A stretch of 64,000 nt of DNA, from NCBI GenBank assembly GCA_910584715.1, contig CAJUAN010000004.1:62001-126000 (forward strand), read 5' to 3'. Both the position numbers and the translations under genes were made by a program. Position 1 is the stretch's first letter; every line of letters begins with the position of its first letter. The notes under the pieces are model-generated. The model did no database searches, had not been told where the DNA came from, and saw only the letters and a list, made by a program, of their open reading frames with translations. Origin of the DNA: an uncultured Oscillospiraceae bacterium. GTDB lineage: Bacteria > Bacillota > Clostridia > Oscillospirales > Ruminococcaceae. This document shows positions 41,420 to 51,130 of this stretch, in pieces.

Positions 41420-41492
41420 AAGAAAGTGAACAAAAATCAAACAGAAATTTACATACATTATTTTTGCACAGATTTTTTGTTTTCACTTTCTT
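41420..41492 (+). promoter_or_regulatory. Intercistronic stem-loop in the raffinose/sucrose operon
   Basis: An 11-bp perfect outer stem (41420-41430 against 41482-41492) continues with a further AT-rich inner stem (41431-41438 against 41471-41479). It lies between the second permease and the sucrose phosphorylase gene. No T-run follows the right arm, so processing or 3'-end protection of the transporter mRNA is more likely than termination. Confidence 0.5.
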
Positions 41493-41529
41493 CGCAAATC
41501 AAGAAAAGTACTAAAAAGGGAGAAAAGCT

Positions 41530-42939
41530 ATGAAACTTGATAATAAGATCATGCTTATAACCTATGCTGACAGTCTGGGAAAAAACATTTCCGAGCTGCA
41601 TGAGGTTCTTGACAAACACTATAAGGAAGCCGTCGGCGGAGTACATATACTGCCGTTTTTTCCCTCATCTGCCGACAGAGGATTTGCTCCGATGCGGTAT
41701 GACGCTGTGGACGAAAATTTTGGTACATTCGAGGATATTGAATCTTTGGGAAAAGATTATTATCTGATGTTCGATTTTATGGTGAACCATATTTCGGCAA
41801 GCTCGGAATATTTCAAGGATTTTCTCGAAAAAAAGGATAATTCCGATTATAAGGACTTTTTCATAAGATACAAGGACTTTTGGGAAGGCGGCGAGCCTAC
41901 CGCCGAACAGACAGATATTATCTACAAGCGCAAGCCGCGTGCGCCTTACATAGAAGCTAAATTTGCCGACGGTACTTCCGAAAAGATATGGTGTACATTC
42001 TGTGAGGAGCAGATAGACCTTGACGTCACAAAAGAAAAAACTAAAAGCTTTATCTTTGATACTGTTCGGGAAATGTGCCGCAGAGGCGCGGCAGTGATAC
42101 GCCTTGACGCTTTTGCTTATGCGGTAAAAAAGCCGGGAACGAGCTGCTTTTTCATTGAACCCGACATATGGGAGCTGCTGTACAGCATTGAAAAGATCGC
42201 CGCAGAGGGCAATGCGGAAATACTTCCCGAAATTCACGAGCACTACACCATTCCAATGAAAATTTCGGAAAAGGGCTTTTGGATATACGATTTTGCGCTG
42301 CCTGTAATAACGCTCCACGCGTTGTACAACCATACGGGAGAATACCTGAAAAGCTGGCTTGAAAAATGTCCGATGAAGCAGTTTACCACTCTCGATACTC
42401 ACGACGGAATAGGCATTGTAGACGTAAAAGACCTGCTCCCCGACGAGGAGATAGAAAAAGTAAAGGATCAGATGTATGCAAAGGGTGCAAACGTAAAGAT
42501 AATATACAGTTCCGAGGCGTATAACAACCTTGACATTTATCAGGTCAATACCACATATTATTCCGCGCTGGGAGATAACGACGACGCATATCTTCTTGCA
42601 AGAGCCATACAGTTTTTCGCGCCGGGCATACCGCAGGTCTACTATGTTGGACTGCTTGCCGGAACAAACGACATTGAGCTTATGGAAAATACCAAAAACG
42701 GACGGGATATAAACCGCCATTACTATACTGCGGAGGACGTTGATCTGGAACAGTCCAGACCTGTTGTACAAAATCTGAAGAAACTTATGGAGCTTAGAAA
42801 TTCCCGACCTGCGTTCGGACTTGACGGAAGTATCAGCGTTCAGACAAACGGAGATAATATCGCAATAAAAAGAAGCTGCAAGGGAGATACCATTACTCTT
42901 GAAGCAAACTTGACTTCATATAAATTTAAAATAAAATAA
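41530..42939 (+). CDS. gtfA: Sucrose phosphorylase (GH13 subfamily 18)
   Basis: A 469-residue cytosolic enzyme that splits sucrose with phosphate into alpha-glucose-1-phosphate and fructose, saving ATP. The nucleophile is D193 (VIRLDAFAYAVKK), the acid/base E234 (ILPEIHEHY), and the stabiliser lies in TLDTHDGIG. The start ITYADSLGKN and VHILPFFPSS are typical of the subfamily, as is the length. It sits between the importer genes and the alpha-galactosidase, as in the streptococcal msm locus. AAGGGAG precedes the ATG. Confidence 0.92.
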   Translation: MKLDNKIMLITYADSLGKNISELHEVLDKHYKEAVGGVHILPFFPSSADRGFAPMRYDAVDENFGTFEDIESLGKDYYLMFDFMVNHISASSEYFKDFLEKKDNSDYKDFFIRYKDFWEGGEPTAEQTDIIYKRKPRAPYIEAKFADGTSEKIWCTFCEEQIDLDVTKEKTKSFIFDTVREMCRRGAAVIRLDAFAYAVKKPGTSCFFIEPDIWELLYSIEKIAAEGNAEILPEIHEHYTIPMKISEKGFWIYDFALPVITLHALYNHTGEYLKSWLEKCPMKQFTTLDTHDGIGIVDVKDLLPDEEIEKVKDQMYAKGANVKIIYSSEAYNNLDIYQVNTTYYSALGDNDDAYLLARAIQFFAPGIPQVYYVGLLAGTNDIELMENTKNGRDINRHYYTAEDVDLEQSRPVVQNLKKLMELRNSRPAFGLDGSISVQTNGDNIAIKRSCKGDTITLEANLTSYKFKIK

Positions 42940-42951
42940 AGAGGTACGATC

Positions 42952-45141
42952 ATGCCGGTAACCGTTAATGAAAGATCAGGACTTTTCAGAATAGAGACCG
43001 ATAATTCCGAATATCAGCTTATGGCGGACAGCTACGGCGTACTGCGGCATTTGTGGTACGGTGAAAGGGTCGGCATGAGTATGGAGCATTTGCAGGATTA
43101 TCCCGATATTGGATTTTCGGGAAATATATACGAGGCCGGAAATGACCGCGGCTATTCTCTCGATACACTTCCTTTGGAATACCCTTGCGGCGGTATTGGG
43201 GATTTCAGGATAAACGCGGTCTCGGCTGTTCATTCCGACGGCAGCTTTGCTCTCGACCTGCGGTACGATGGGTATAGCATAAGCGGCGGAAAATACATCA
43301 TAGAGGGACTTCCCGCAGTATACGCCGATTATGACGAAGCGGAGACGCTTGAAATATTTTTAAAAGACACAGCCTCTGATGTTTTCGTCACGCTGAAATA
43401 CGGTGTACTTCCGAAGCTTGATATTATTACGCGATGTGCGGTTATTGAGAACAGAGGAAGCTCTGATATCTTTTTGACTAACGCCGCAAGTTTTTGTCTT
43501 GATATGCCGAGCGATTACAGCGAATGGATACATTTTCACGGCAGACATACCTGCGAAAGACTTACCGAACGCCGTCCGCTGCTTCACGGTATACAGGAAA
43601 GTTCAAGTATAAGAGGCACGTCAAGTCACCAGCAAAATCCATCTCTAATACTTTGCGGAAAGGACTGCACCGAAACGAGCGGAAGCTGCATAGGCGTGTT
43701 ACTGATGTACAGCGGAAACTTCAGCGCAAGGATAGAATACGATCAGCTTGAACAGATACGGCTTGTTATGGGAATAAACAGTGAGCTTTTCCGGTGGGAG
43801 CTGAAAAGCGGCGGACGGTTCTTTACCCCCGAAGCGGTCATGTCCTACAGCGGGGCGGGCTTTGAATTACTTTCTCACAATTTCCATAAGACTATCAGAG
43901 AGCACGTCTGCCGCGGGAAATACAAGCTGTCGGAACGTCCCGTGCTCATTAATAGCTGGGAGGCGGCTTACTTTGACTTTGACGACAATAAAATTCTCAC
44001 CGCGGCAAAGGAAGCAGCAAGGCTTGGCATAGATATGTTTGTTCTCGACGACGGCTGGTTTGGAAAAAGGAATGACGACCGTTCGGGTCTTGGGGACTGG
44101 TACGTCAATACCGAAAAAATCAGATACGGACTTGACGGACTTTCAAAAAAAATAAAGTCATTTGGAATGGATTTCGGTTTGTGGATAGAACCTGAAATGG
44201 TTTCAGAGGACAGCTGGCTGTACCGCAGTCACCCCGAATGGGCGATAGCTGTTCCTAACCGCAAGCCAACACGCGGACGTTATCAGCTTGTTCTTGACAT
44301 TACGCGGGAGGACGTGCGCGAGTATCTTTACAACGTTATCTCCGGCATACTGAAAAGCGCGGAAATATCCTATATAAAATGGGATATGAACCGCAGCGTA
44401 TGCGACTGGTACTCGGCTTGCCTTGAAAATAAAAGTATGGGCGAAATGCCGCATAGATATGTACTGGGTCTGTATGAGCTTCTGGAACGTTTAACAAGTG
44501 ATTTTCCCGACGTCTTATTTGAGGGGTGCAGCGGCGGAGGCGGACGTTTTGACGCCGGAATGCTTTACTACTGTCCGCAGATATGGTGCAGCGATGACAC
44601 CGACGCTTTTGAGAGAACAAAAATACAGTACGGAACTTCATTTTTCTATCCGGTATCGTCAATTGGTTCTCATGTTTCGGCTGTACCGAATCATCAGACG
44701 GGGAGGAGCATTTCCCTAAAATCAAGGTGTATTGCGGCAATGCACGGCAGCTTTGGGTATGAGCTTGATCCTGCTGCGCTTTCAGACGCTGAAAAGGCGG
44801 AAATAATTACTCAGACAGAGCGTTTTAAAAAGTGCCGCGGTCTAATTCATAACGGGAAATATTATCGCCTTACAGATCCGTTTGACAGCAATTTATCCTT
44901 GTGGGAATATGTTTCAGAGGACAAAAGCGAAATTCTTTTGCAGGGAATGCAGTTCCGCGCCGTACCCAATTTTACAAAAAACAAAATAAAGCTGCGCGGT
45001 CTTGACGAAAACAAAAATTATATTGTTGCGGCAGATGAAAAAATATATTCGGGAAAGGCTCTGATGAGCGGAGGAATACTTCTTCCCGAAGCAAGCGGAG
45101 ACTTCTTTGCCTATGAAATTTTTATTGCGGAGGCAAAATAA
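42952..45141 (+). CDS. aga: Alpha-galactosidase (GH36)
   Basis: A 729-residue cytosolic GH36 enzyme that removes alpha-1,6-galactose from raffinose, stachyose and melibiose. The N-terminal beta-sandwich fills about 1-320. The barrel contains FVLDDGWFGKRNDD, the nucleophile D478 (YIKWDMN) and the acid/base D548 (WCSDDTDA), with the Cys/Gly motif FEGCSGGGGRFD between. Length matches bacterial tetrameric GH36. It starts 12 bases after the sucrose phosphorylase gene, and the following kinase's ribosome binding site lies inside it. Confidence 0.94.
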   Translation: MPVTVNERSGLFRIETDNSEYQLMADSYGVLRHLWYGERVGMSMEHLQDYPDIGFSGNIYEAGNDRGYSLDTLPLEYPCGGIGDFRINAVSAVHSDGSFALDLRYDGYSISGGKYIIEGLPAVYADYDEAETLEIFLKDTASDVFVTLKYGVLPKLDIITRCAVIENRGSSDIFLTNAASFCLDMPSDYSEWIHFHGRHTCERLTERRPLLHGIQESSSIRGTSSHQQNPSLILCGKDCTETSGSCIGVLLMYSGNFSARIEYDQLEQIRLVMGINSELFRWELKSGGRFFTPEAVMSYSGAGFELLSHNFHKTIREHVCRGKYKLSERPVLINSWEAAYFDFDDNKILTAAKEAARLGIDMFVLDDGWFGKRNDDRSGLGDWYVNTEKIRYGLDGLSKKIKSFGMDFGLWIEPEMVSEDSWLYRSHPEWAIAVPNRKPTRGRYQLVLDITREDVREYLYNVISGILKSAEISYIKWDMNRSVCDWYSACLENKSMGEMPHRYVLGLYELLERLTSDFPDVLFEGCSGGGGRFDAGMLYYCPQIWCSDDTDAFERTKIQYGTSFFYPVSSIGSHVSAVPNHQTGRSISLKSRCIAAMHGSFGYELDPAALSDAEKAEIITQTERFKKCRGLIHNGKYYRLTDPFDSNLSLWEYVSEDKSEILLQGMQFRAVPNFTKNKIKLRGLDENKNYIVAADEKIYSGKALMSGGILLPEASGDFFAYEIFIAEAK

Positions 45142-45142
45142 T

Positions 45143-46111
45143 ATGAAAGAAAAAAAGTTTGACGTTTGCGCTTTAGGCGAACTGCTTATTGATTTTACAG
45201 AAAACGGAGTAAGTCCGCAGGGAAATCCTTTGATGGAAGTTAATCCCGGCGGCGCACCCTGCAATGTGCTTGCGATGCTTTGCAAACAGGGATATAAAAC
45301 AGCTTTTATCGGCAAGATAGGCGATGATATTTTCGGCAGGCAGTTAAGAAGTACTATTGAAAATATCGGCATAAACACCGACGGACTTGTTACCGACGAA
45401 ACCGTTAATACCACTCTTGCTTTTGTACACACTCTTGCGGACGGCGACAGGGAGTTTTCATTTTACAGAAATCCTGGAGCAGACATGATGTTAAACGAAA
45501 ATGATATTAACGTGAAACTTATAGAAAACAGCAGGGTATTCCATTATGGGTCGCTTTCCATGACAAACGAAATATGCGAAAAAGCTACAAAAAAAGCTGT
45601 GAAGACTGCTGAAAGTTCAGGAGCAATAATTTCCTTTGATCCCAATCTGAGGGAAAATCTTTGGTGCAGTCTTGATACCGCAAGAGAAAAGATTGCATAC
45701 GGCATTGCACACTGCGATATTCTGAAAATTTCCGACAATGAGATACTGTGGTTTACGGGAGAAACTGATTTTGACAGGTCAGTTGAAAAGCTCCGCAGTG
45801 AGTATAATAATATACGTCTGCTTCTGTTGTCCCTGGGCAAAAACGGCAGCAGGGCATACTCTGAAAGCGGTTTTGCTTTTGCGCCGAGTTTTCCGGCAAA
45901 TACCATTGAAACAACAGGTGCGGGAGATACTTTTTGCGGCAGTATTCTTGGAAGAATTCTTGAACATGGCATGAAAGACTTTTCAAACAATGAGCTGTTT
46001 GAAATGCTTACCTTTGCTAATGCCGCTGCTGCGCTTGTTACAGAAAGAAAAGGTGCGCTTAAGGTGATGCCGAGTGTTAATGAGATAATAAATAAGAAAA
46101 AACCTATTTAA
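45143..46111 (+). CDS. PfkB family sugar kinase, probable fructokinase
   Basis: A 322-residue ribokinase-family enzyme. The N-terminal signature region is NPGGAPCNVLAMLCKQG and the C-terminal active site TTGAGDTFCGSILG with the catalytic Asp. It has the layout of bacterial fructokinases. In this operon it would phosphorylate the fructose released by sucrose phosphorylase. I chose ATG 45143 with GGAGG at 45129-45133; the open frame before it lies within the GH36 gene. Confidence 0.9.
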   Translation: MKEKKFDVCALGELLIDFTENGVSPQGNPLMEVNPGGAPCNVLAMLCKQGYKTAFIGKIGDDIFGRQLRSTIENIGINTDGLVTDETVNTTLAFVHTLADGDREFSFYRNPGADMMLNENDINVKLIENSRVFHYGSLSMTNEICEKATKKAVKTAESSGAIISFDPNLRENLWCSLDTAREKIAYGIAHCDILKISDNEILWFTGETDFDRSVEKLRSEYNNIRLLLLSLGKNGSRAYSESGFAFAPSFPANTIETTGAGDTFCGSILGRILEHGMKDFSNNELFEMLTFANAAAALVTERKGALKVMPSVNEIINKKKPI

Positions 46112-46158
46112 TAGTTTTGGTAAAGTGATTGGCGGAATGAATATTATATATAAATAAA

Positions 46159-46202
46159 AATAAAACAGAAACCGATTTTTTATGTTGGTTTCTGTTTTAT
46201 TT
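46159..46202 (+). terminator. Terminator of the raffinose/sucrose operon
   Basis: A 12-bp core stem (46162-46173 against 46187-46198), extended by A-T pairs, with a T-rich tail. The rest of 46112-46412 holds only the next promoter. Confidence 0.8.
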
Positions 46203-46301
46203 TATAACATGAGAGCATAAAAATGCTGTTTAAACCTTTGAAGTTGTGCGAGTCCGGCTGCAAAATTCAACAAAAAAATTAATAAATAGAAATAAGATGT
46301 G

Positions 46302-46330
46302 TTGACTTATTTGTTTTTGTTTGGTATAAT
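46302..46330 (+). promoter_or_regulatory. Promoter of the hybrid histidine kinase gene
   Basis: TTGACT (46302-46307), 17-base spacer, TATAAT (46325-46330). The transcript has a leader of about 75 bases. Confidence 0.75.
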
Positions 46331-46412
46331 AATATGGAATAACGTTAATATAACAAATTTGAGTTTAGCGTGATGAATTGATAAACTGAGCTTTCTCGGA
46401 GGGAATATACAT

Positions 46413-48986
46413 ATGGATTTTCAAAATAAAAGTGCAGGCCGCACAACGCGATTTCTGGTCGGAAGCTTTACGATTCTTCTGCTTATAAGCATTGGCGCTT
46501 TTGTAAGTTTAAGTCACTATATGAGCAGAGTAAGCGAGGAATCGATAGATAAAGTCGGCGATCTGTATATGTCAGGAATAAACGGTCATATTTTTTCGCA
46601 TTTTCAGACTCTTATAGATTTGAAGCTGGAGCAGGTTGAGTCTTTGACTAAAATTGTTCCAGATGATATACAGGATGTGTCCGAGCTGCACGAAGAACTG
46701 ATAAACAGAGTCCGTGTAAGAAACTTTAATTACCTTGCTCTTTGTACGGAGGACGGACGTATAGAAATGCTTTATGGCGAACCGATTCAGCTTACAGATC
46801 CGGATCCATTTTTTGAATCGCTGAAAAATGGTGAGAAAAAGGTTGCTATCGGTACTGACGCTGCCGGAAACGAGATAGTACTGTTCGGTATAAGCGTTGA
46901 CTATATGATGAGCGATGGAGAAAGATCCACAGCTGTAGTTACTGCCGTTCCTGTGGATTACATCAGTTCAATGCTTGGTACAGACGAGGAAAACGCACTG
47001 ATATATTCACACATTATCCGAAAAGACGGAAGCTTTATAGTCAGCGATATGAGAGACGAATATCCCGATTATTTTACAAGCTTGTATTCAAGGTATCCTA
47101 ATGACGATCCCCAAAATATTGAAAAATATATTAACAGCATTTCAGAAGCAATGGCAAAAAAGGAAAGTTATTTTACAATAATGAATTTTGAAAGCACCAG
47201 TCAGCAAATATACTGCACGTCGCTGCCGTATTCGGAATGGTATTTGCTTACGATACTGCCTTTCGGCACGCTGAATGAGACAATAGAGTCCCTGAATCAG
47301 AACAGTATCGGAGTTACCGCTCTTGTATGCGCGATAATATTAATCGTGCTGCTTATCATTTTTTACGTTTATTTCAAAATGACCTGCCAGCAGCTTGAAG
47401 AGCTTGAAAAAGCCCGCCAGGACGCCTTGGCTGCGACCAAAGCTAAAAGCCTTTTTCTTTCCAATATGAGCCACGATATCCGTACCCCAATGAACGCTAT
47501 AGTAGGCATGACGGCGATTGCTACAGCTCATATTGACGATAAGGAACAGGTTCAGAACTGCCTTAGAAAAATTGCTTTGTCCGGAAAGCATCTTTTGGGA
47601 CTTATCAATGATGTGCTTGATATGTCAAAGATAGAAAGCGGAAAAATGACTCTGACTTCGGAACAGATATCCCTTCGCGAGGTGATCGAGGGTATTGTCA
47701 GCATTGTTCAGACGCAGGTCAAGGCAAAAAATCAGAATTTTAACGTACATATAGACAATATTTCTGCGGAGGACGTATACTGCGACAGCGTGCGTCTTAA
47801 TCAGGTATTGATGAATATACTCTCAAATGCCGTTAAATATACTCAGGACAGCGGAACGATACAGCTCTCTCTTTATCAGGAGGATTCACCTGCTGATAAG
47901 GGAAACGCTTATGTAAGGACCCACATTATTGTCAAGGACAACGGTATGGGCATGGAAAAGGATTTTCTGAATCATATCTATGATTCCTATACGAGAGCGG
48001 ACAGCAAGCGCGTACAGAAAGCCGAGGGAGCCGGACTTGGTATGGCGATCACCAAATATATTGTTGACGCTATGGAGGGTACTATTGAAATAAACAGCGA
48101 GCTTGACAAGGGAACTGAGATACATCTTATACTTGATTTTGAAAGAGCGGATGTGCAGGATATAGATATGATACTCCCTGCGTGGAAAATGTTGGTCGTT
48201 GACGATGACGAAACTCTTTGCCGCACTGCTGTTGAGGCTCTGAAATCTATTGGAATACAGTCAGACTGGACTTTAAGCGGGGAAAAAGCGGTGGAAATGG
48301 TTACAAAGCACCACCAGGCGCGCGACGACTATCAGATCATTCTTCTCGACTGGAAGCTTCCCGGAATGGACGGACTTGCGGTGGCAAAACAGATACGAAA
48401 AATAGTCAGCACGGATATGCCTATAATCCTGATCTCCGCATACGACTGGAGTGAATTTGAGTCCGAAGCAAAGGAAGCGGGTATAAACGGATTTATATCA
48501 AAACCGCTGTTTAAATCAACGCTGTTCTACGGACTTAAAAAATACATGAACATTGAAGAGTTGCAGGGTACAAGCGTTGATGAGAATGAGTTGGCAGGAC
48601 GACACATTCTGGTTGCTGAGGATAATGAGCTTAACTGGGAGATCATAAACGAGCTTCTGACCGATATAGGAATGGAACTCGACTGGACGGAAAACGGACA
48701 GCTATGCGTGGAAAAATACGAAAAATCTGAGCCGGGATACTATGACGCCATTCTTATGGATGTCCGTATGCCTATCATGGACGGATATGAAGCGACACGC
48801 TCTATCCGTGCACTAAACCGTCCTGACGCAAAAGAGATACCGATTATCGCCATGACGGCAGACGCTTTTTCCGAGGACATAAAACGGTGTCTTGACAGCG
48901 GGATGAACGCCCATACTGCAAAGCCTATAAACCTTGATGAAGTGCTTTCTATTTTGAAAAAATACATACTGAAGCAGAAATCGTAA
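46413..48986 (+). CDS. Hybrid sensor histidine kinase with two receiver domains
   Basis: An 857-residue membrane protein. Helix 1 (about 15-35), a Cache-like outer sensor domain (about 36-300), and helix 2 (VTALVCAIILIVLLIIFYVYF) are followed by HisKA with H354 (SNMSHDIRTPMNAIVG). The ATPase domain has NILSNAVKYT and AEGAGLGMAI. Receiver 1 has D646 (LLDWKLPG) and receiver 2 has D783 (LMDVRMPIMDG). There is no DNA-binding output and no Hpt domain, so the partner must be encoded elsewhere. The gene is monocistronic. It may sense a sugar or other nutrient, given the neighbouring sugar locus, but this is a guess. Confidence 0.9.
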   Translation: MDFQNKSAGRTTRFLVGSFTILLLISIGAFVSLSHYMSRVSEESIDKVGDLYMSGINGHIFSHFQTLIDLKLEQVESLTKIVPDDIQDVSELHEELINRVRVRNFNYLALCTEDGRIEMLYGEPIQLTDPDPFFESLKNGEKKVAIGTDAAGNEIVLFGISVDYMMSDGERSTAVVTAVPVDYISSMLGTDEENALIYSHIIRKDGSFIVSDMRDEYPDYFTSLYSRYPNDDPQNIEKYINSISEAMAKKESYFTIMNFESTSQQIYCTSLPYSEWYLLTILPFGTLNETIESLNQNSIGVTALVCAIILIVLLIIFYVYFKMTCQQLEELEKARQDALAATKAKSLFLSNMSHDIRTPMNAIVGMTAIATAHIDDKEQVQNCLRKIALSGKHLLGLINDVLDMSKIESGKMTLTSEQISLREVIEGIVSIVQTQVKAKNQNFNVHIDNISAEDVYCDSVRLNQVLMNILSNAVKYTQDSGTIQLSLYQEDSPADKGNAYVRTHIIVKDNGMGMEKDFLNHIYDSYTRADSKRVQKAEGAGLGMAITKYIVDAMEGTIEINSELDKGTEIHLILDFERADVQDIDMILPAWKMLVVDDDETLCRTAVEALKSIGIQSDWTLSGEKAVEMVTKHHQARDDYQIILLDWKLPGMDGLAVAKQIRKIVSTDMPIILISAYDWSEFESEAKEAGINGFISKPLFKSTLFYGLKKYMNIEELQGTSVDENELAGRHILVAEDNELNWEIINELLTDIGMELDWTENGQLCVEKYEKSEPGYYDAILMDVRMPIMDGYEATRSIRALNRPDAKEIPIIAMTADAFSEDIKRCLDSGMNAHTAKPINLDEVLSILKKYILKQKS

Positions 48987-49045
48987 TTGAAGTGCTGCTA
49001 TTCAGAAGAGGCTTACGTGCTTACTGTAAATAATTAACGTTACGT

Positions 49046-49090
49046 AAAAACCCTTATGATATTTTAAGCGATATCATAAGGGTTTTTATT
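49046..49090. terminator. Bidirectional terminator between the hybrid kinase gene and leuA
   Basis: A perfect 15-bp stem (49048-49062 against 49071-49085) flanked by an A-run on the left and a T-run on the right, so it can serve both convergent genes. Confidence 0.88.
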
Positions 49091-49126
49091 TTTGTATTGT
49101 TTTTAACTGTTACAGCTGAACTTAAT

Positions 49127-50788
49127 TTAATTAAGCAGGTTACTGTTATTTATAGCTGATACAAGAGCATTTACGGAAGCAACAATAATATCTGTGTCTA
49201 TTCCGGCTCCCCAGAATATTCCGTCTGAAGTTTCTATGCCAACATAAGCGGCAGCCTCGGAACTTGAACCGTTTTCAAGAGCGTGTTCCTTGTAGGTAAC
49301 GATCGTGTAGGATATTCCGAGAGCGTCCTTTACCGCATTGGAAACAGCGTCAAGACGACCGTTACCCGCGGTTTCTCTGGTAATGGCAGTCCCGCCGCGG
49401 GACACCGTGACAGTCGCGGTAATTCCGTTTTTCTGAGCATAATGAGCCTCGTCCACTGTAAAGCGGTCTTTTTTGTTAACATAGCGATCTTTGAAAATGC
49501 CGTGTATTTCATCCGGCATAAGCTCCTTGTGAGCGTGATCGGAAACGCTCTTGACAGCGTAGCCGAAGTCCTCCCGCATTTTGGGAGGCATATCTATGCC
49601 GAATTTCTGTTCCATAAGGTATCCGATACCGCCCTTGCCGGACTGGCTGTTTATGCGGATAACGTCTCCCTCGTATTCTCTGCCCACGTCCTTGGGATCG
49701 ATCGCAAGGTAGGGGACGGTCCAGAAGCCGGGGTTTTTCTCCTCGCGCCACTTCATACCCTTTGCTATAGCGTCCTGATGAGAGCCGGAGAACGCGGCAA
49801 ATACCAGCGCGCCGCTATAGGGCTGTCTTTCGTAAACATGCATACGTGTAAGTCTCTCATAAACTTGTGTGACTTCAGGCAGATTAGACAGATCCAATTC
49901 GGGGTCAACGCCGTGAGTAAACATATTCATGGCAAGAGTAACAATGTCAACATTACCGGTGCGTTCACCGTTTCCGAAAAGAGTACCCTCGATACGGTCA
50001 GCTCCCGCGAGCAGACCCATTTCCGAGTCGGCAACAGCGCAGCCGCGGTCGTTGTGTGGGTGCAGGGAAACAATAAGGTTTTCGCGGTTGTTCATGTGCT
50101 TACACATATATTCCACCTGACAGGCGTAAACGTGAGGCATACTCTCCTCAACAGTTACGGGCAGATTTATGATCACCTTATCGTCGGGAGTCGGCTGCCA
50201 TACGTCGATAACAGCGTTGCATATTTCGAGAGCAAATTCCGGTTCTGTACCTGTAAAGCTTTCGGGGCTGTACTCAAAGCGGAAATTTCCCTCGGTTTTT
50301 TCGCGGTACTCTTTGCAGAGCTTTGCGCCGAAAACAGCAATGTCAATAATTTCCTCCTTGGACTTTTTGAACACCTGCTCGCGCTGAGCCACGGAGGTGC
50401 TGTTGTAGAGGTGTACCACAGCGTTTTTGCAGCCTTTGAGAGCCTCAAATGTTTTGGCTATGATGTGTTCGCGGCTCTGGGTAAGTACCTGAATCGTAAC
50501 GTCGTCGGGGATAAGGTTCTGCTCGATCAGCGTACGGCAGAATGTGTATTCTGTTTCGCTTGCGGCAGGGAAGCCTATTTCGATCTCTTTGAATCCTACT
50601 TTAACAAGGTGCTTCCAGAATTCCAGTTTTTCTTCAAGGGACATGGGGATAATGAGAGCTTGGTTTCCGTCGCGGAGATCCACGGAGCACCACACGGGAG
50701 CTTTGGTTGGACGGTCGTTTTTTACCCAGTCATAGCATGGCTCCGGAGGCATAAAGTAGCGTTTCTGATAGCGGTCGTAATTTTTCAT
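49127..50788 (-). CDS. leuA: 2-isopropylmalate synthase
   Basis: A 553-residue enzyme of the DRE-TIM metallolyase family that joins acetyl-CoA and 2-oxoisovalerate, the first step of leucine synthesis. The start WCSVDLRDGNQALIIPM carries the catalytic Arg and metal Asp. The Mn ligands appear in SLHPHNDRG. The C-terminal LeuA dimer/leucine feedback domain (about 430-553) has GISYTIVTYKEHALENGSSSEA. The length and motif wording match the longer actinobacterial/yeast-type LeuA. Start ATG 50788 with AAGGAAAG upstream. It is controlled by a T-box leader. Other leu genes are not in the window. Confidence 0.93.
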   Translation of the reverse strand: MKNYDRYQKRYFMPPEPCYDWVKNDRPTKAPVWCSVDLRDGNQALIIPMSLEEKLEFWKHLVKVGFKEIEIGFPAASETEYTFCRTLIEQNLIPDDVTIQVLTQSREHIIAKTFEALKGCKNAVVHLYNSTSVAQREQVFKKSKEEIIDIAVFGAKLCKEYREKTEGNFRFEYSPESFTGTEPEFALEICNAVIDVWQPTPDDKVIINLPVTVEESMPHVYACQVEYMCKHMNNRENLIVSLHPHNDRGCAVADSEMGLLAGADRIEGTLFGNGERTGNVDIVTLAMNMFTHGVDPELDLSNLPEVTQVYERLTRMHVYERQPYSGALVFAAFSGSHQDAIAKGMKWREEKNPGFWTVPYLAIDPKDVGREYEGDVIRINSQSGKGGIGYLMEQKFGIDMPPKMREDFGYAVKSVSDHAHKELMPDEIHGIFKDRYVNKKDRFTVDEAHYAQKNGITATVTVSRGGTAITRETAGNGRLDAVSNAVKDALGISYTIVTYKEHALENGSSSEAAAYVGIETSDGIFWGAGIDTDIIVASVNALVSAINNSNLLN

Positions 50789-50835
50789 GACAAATCTTTC
50801 CTTTCTTTTTTGCGGAAGAGGCTTAAATGAGTCCA

Positions 50836-50884
50836 ATAAAAAAGCTTTCATCTCATGTCTCATAGAGACTAAAGAGATGAAAGC
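50836..50884 (-). terminator. Conditional terminator of the leuA T-box
   Basis: Arms GCTTTCATCTC/GAGATGAAAGC, 19-base loop, then TTTTTT on the minus strand. It lies 48 bases before the leuA ATG. Confidence 0.85.
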
Positions 50885-51124
50885 ATAAGCTTCCACGGTA
50901 CCACTCTTGTTCGGACGAAACGTCCGCACCTCGCCGCATCTCAATCTTGGGGATATCCAATGCGTATCTCTGTAACGGGAGAACCCGTTCCGACCTACTT
51001 GCAAAAGCTTTCAGCGGACTGCTCAAGGACGAGTTATAACCAAACCGTACTGCTGCGTTGCACCTGACCGCAGCTCTCTGAAAATACGGAACAGCTTTTG
51101 TTCCTGTCGCTGCATTTATAATAT
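50836..51124 (-). promoter_or_regulatory. T-box riboswitch (tRNA-Leu type) upstream of leuA
   Basis: The leader on the minus strand shows a Stem I start AGAGAGCTGCGG, a probable specifier CTC (complement of 51031-51033), and the T-box core at 50892-50908. That core carries GTGGTACCGTGG, one change from the usual TGGNACCGCGG. Downstream is a perfect 11-bp terminator (50844-50854 against 50874-50884) with a T-run. Uncharged tRNA-Leu would stabilise the antiterminator and allow leuA transcription. The CTC assignment is by position and should be modelled. Confidence 0.88.
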
Positions 51125-51130
51125 AATGGC

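Noticed and set aside
41665..42771. Minus-strand open frame (368 codons) within the sucrose phosphorylase gene
   Set aside because: Antisense shadow of a clear GH13 enzyme; composition is unlike a real protein.
49283..50830. Long plus-strand open frame (515 codons) antisense to leuA
   Set aside because: No start signal, no motif, and full overlap with a well-conserved gene on the minus strand.
50789..51004. N-terminal extension of leuA
   Set aside because: This stretch is the T-box leader; it lies beyond the ATG with the ribosome binding site and the family start.
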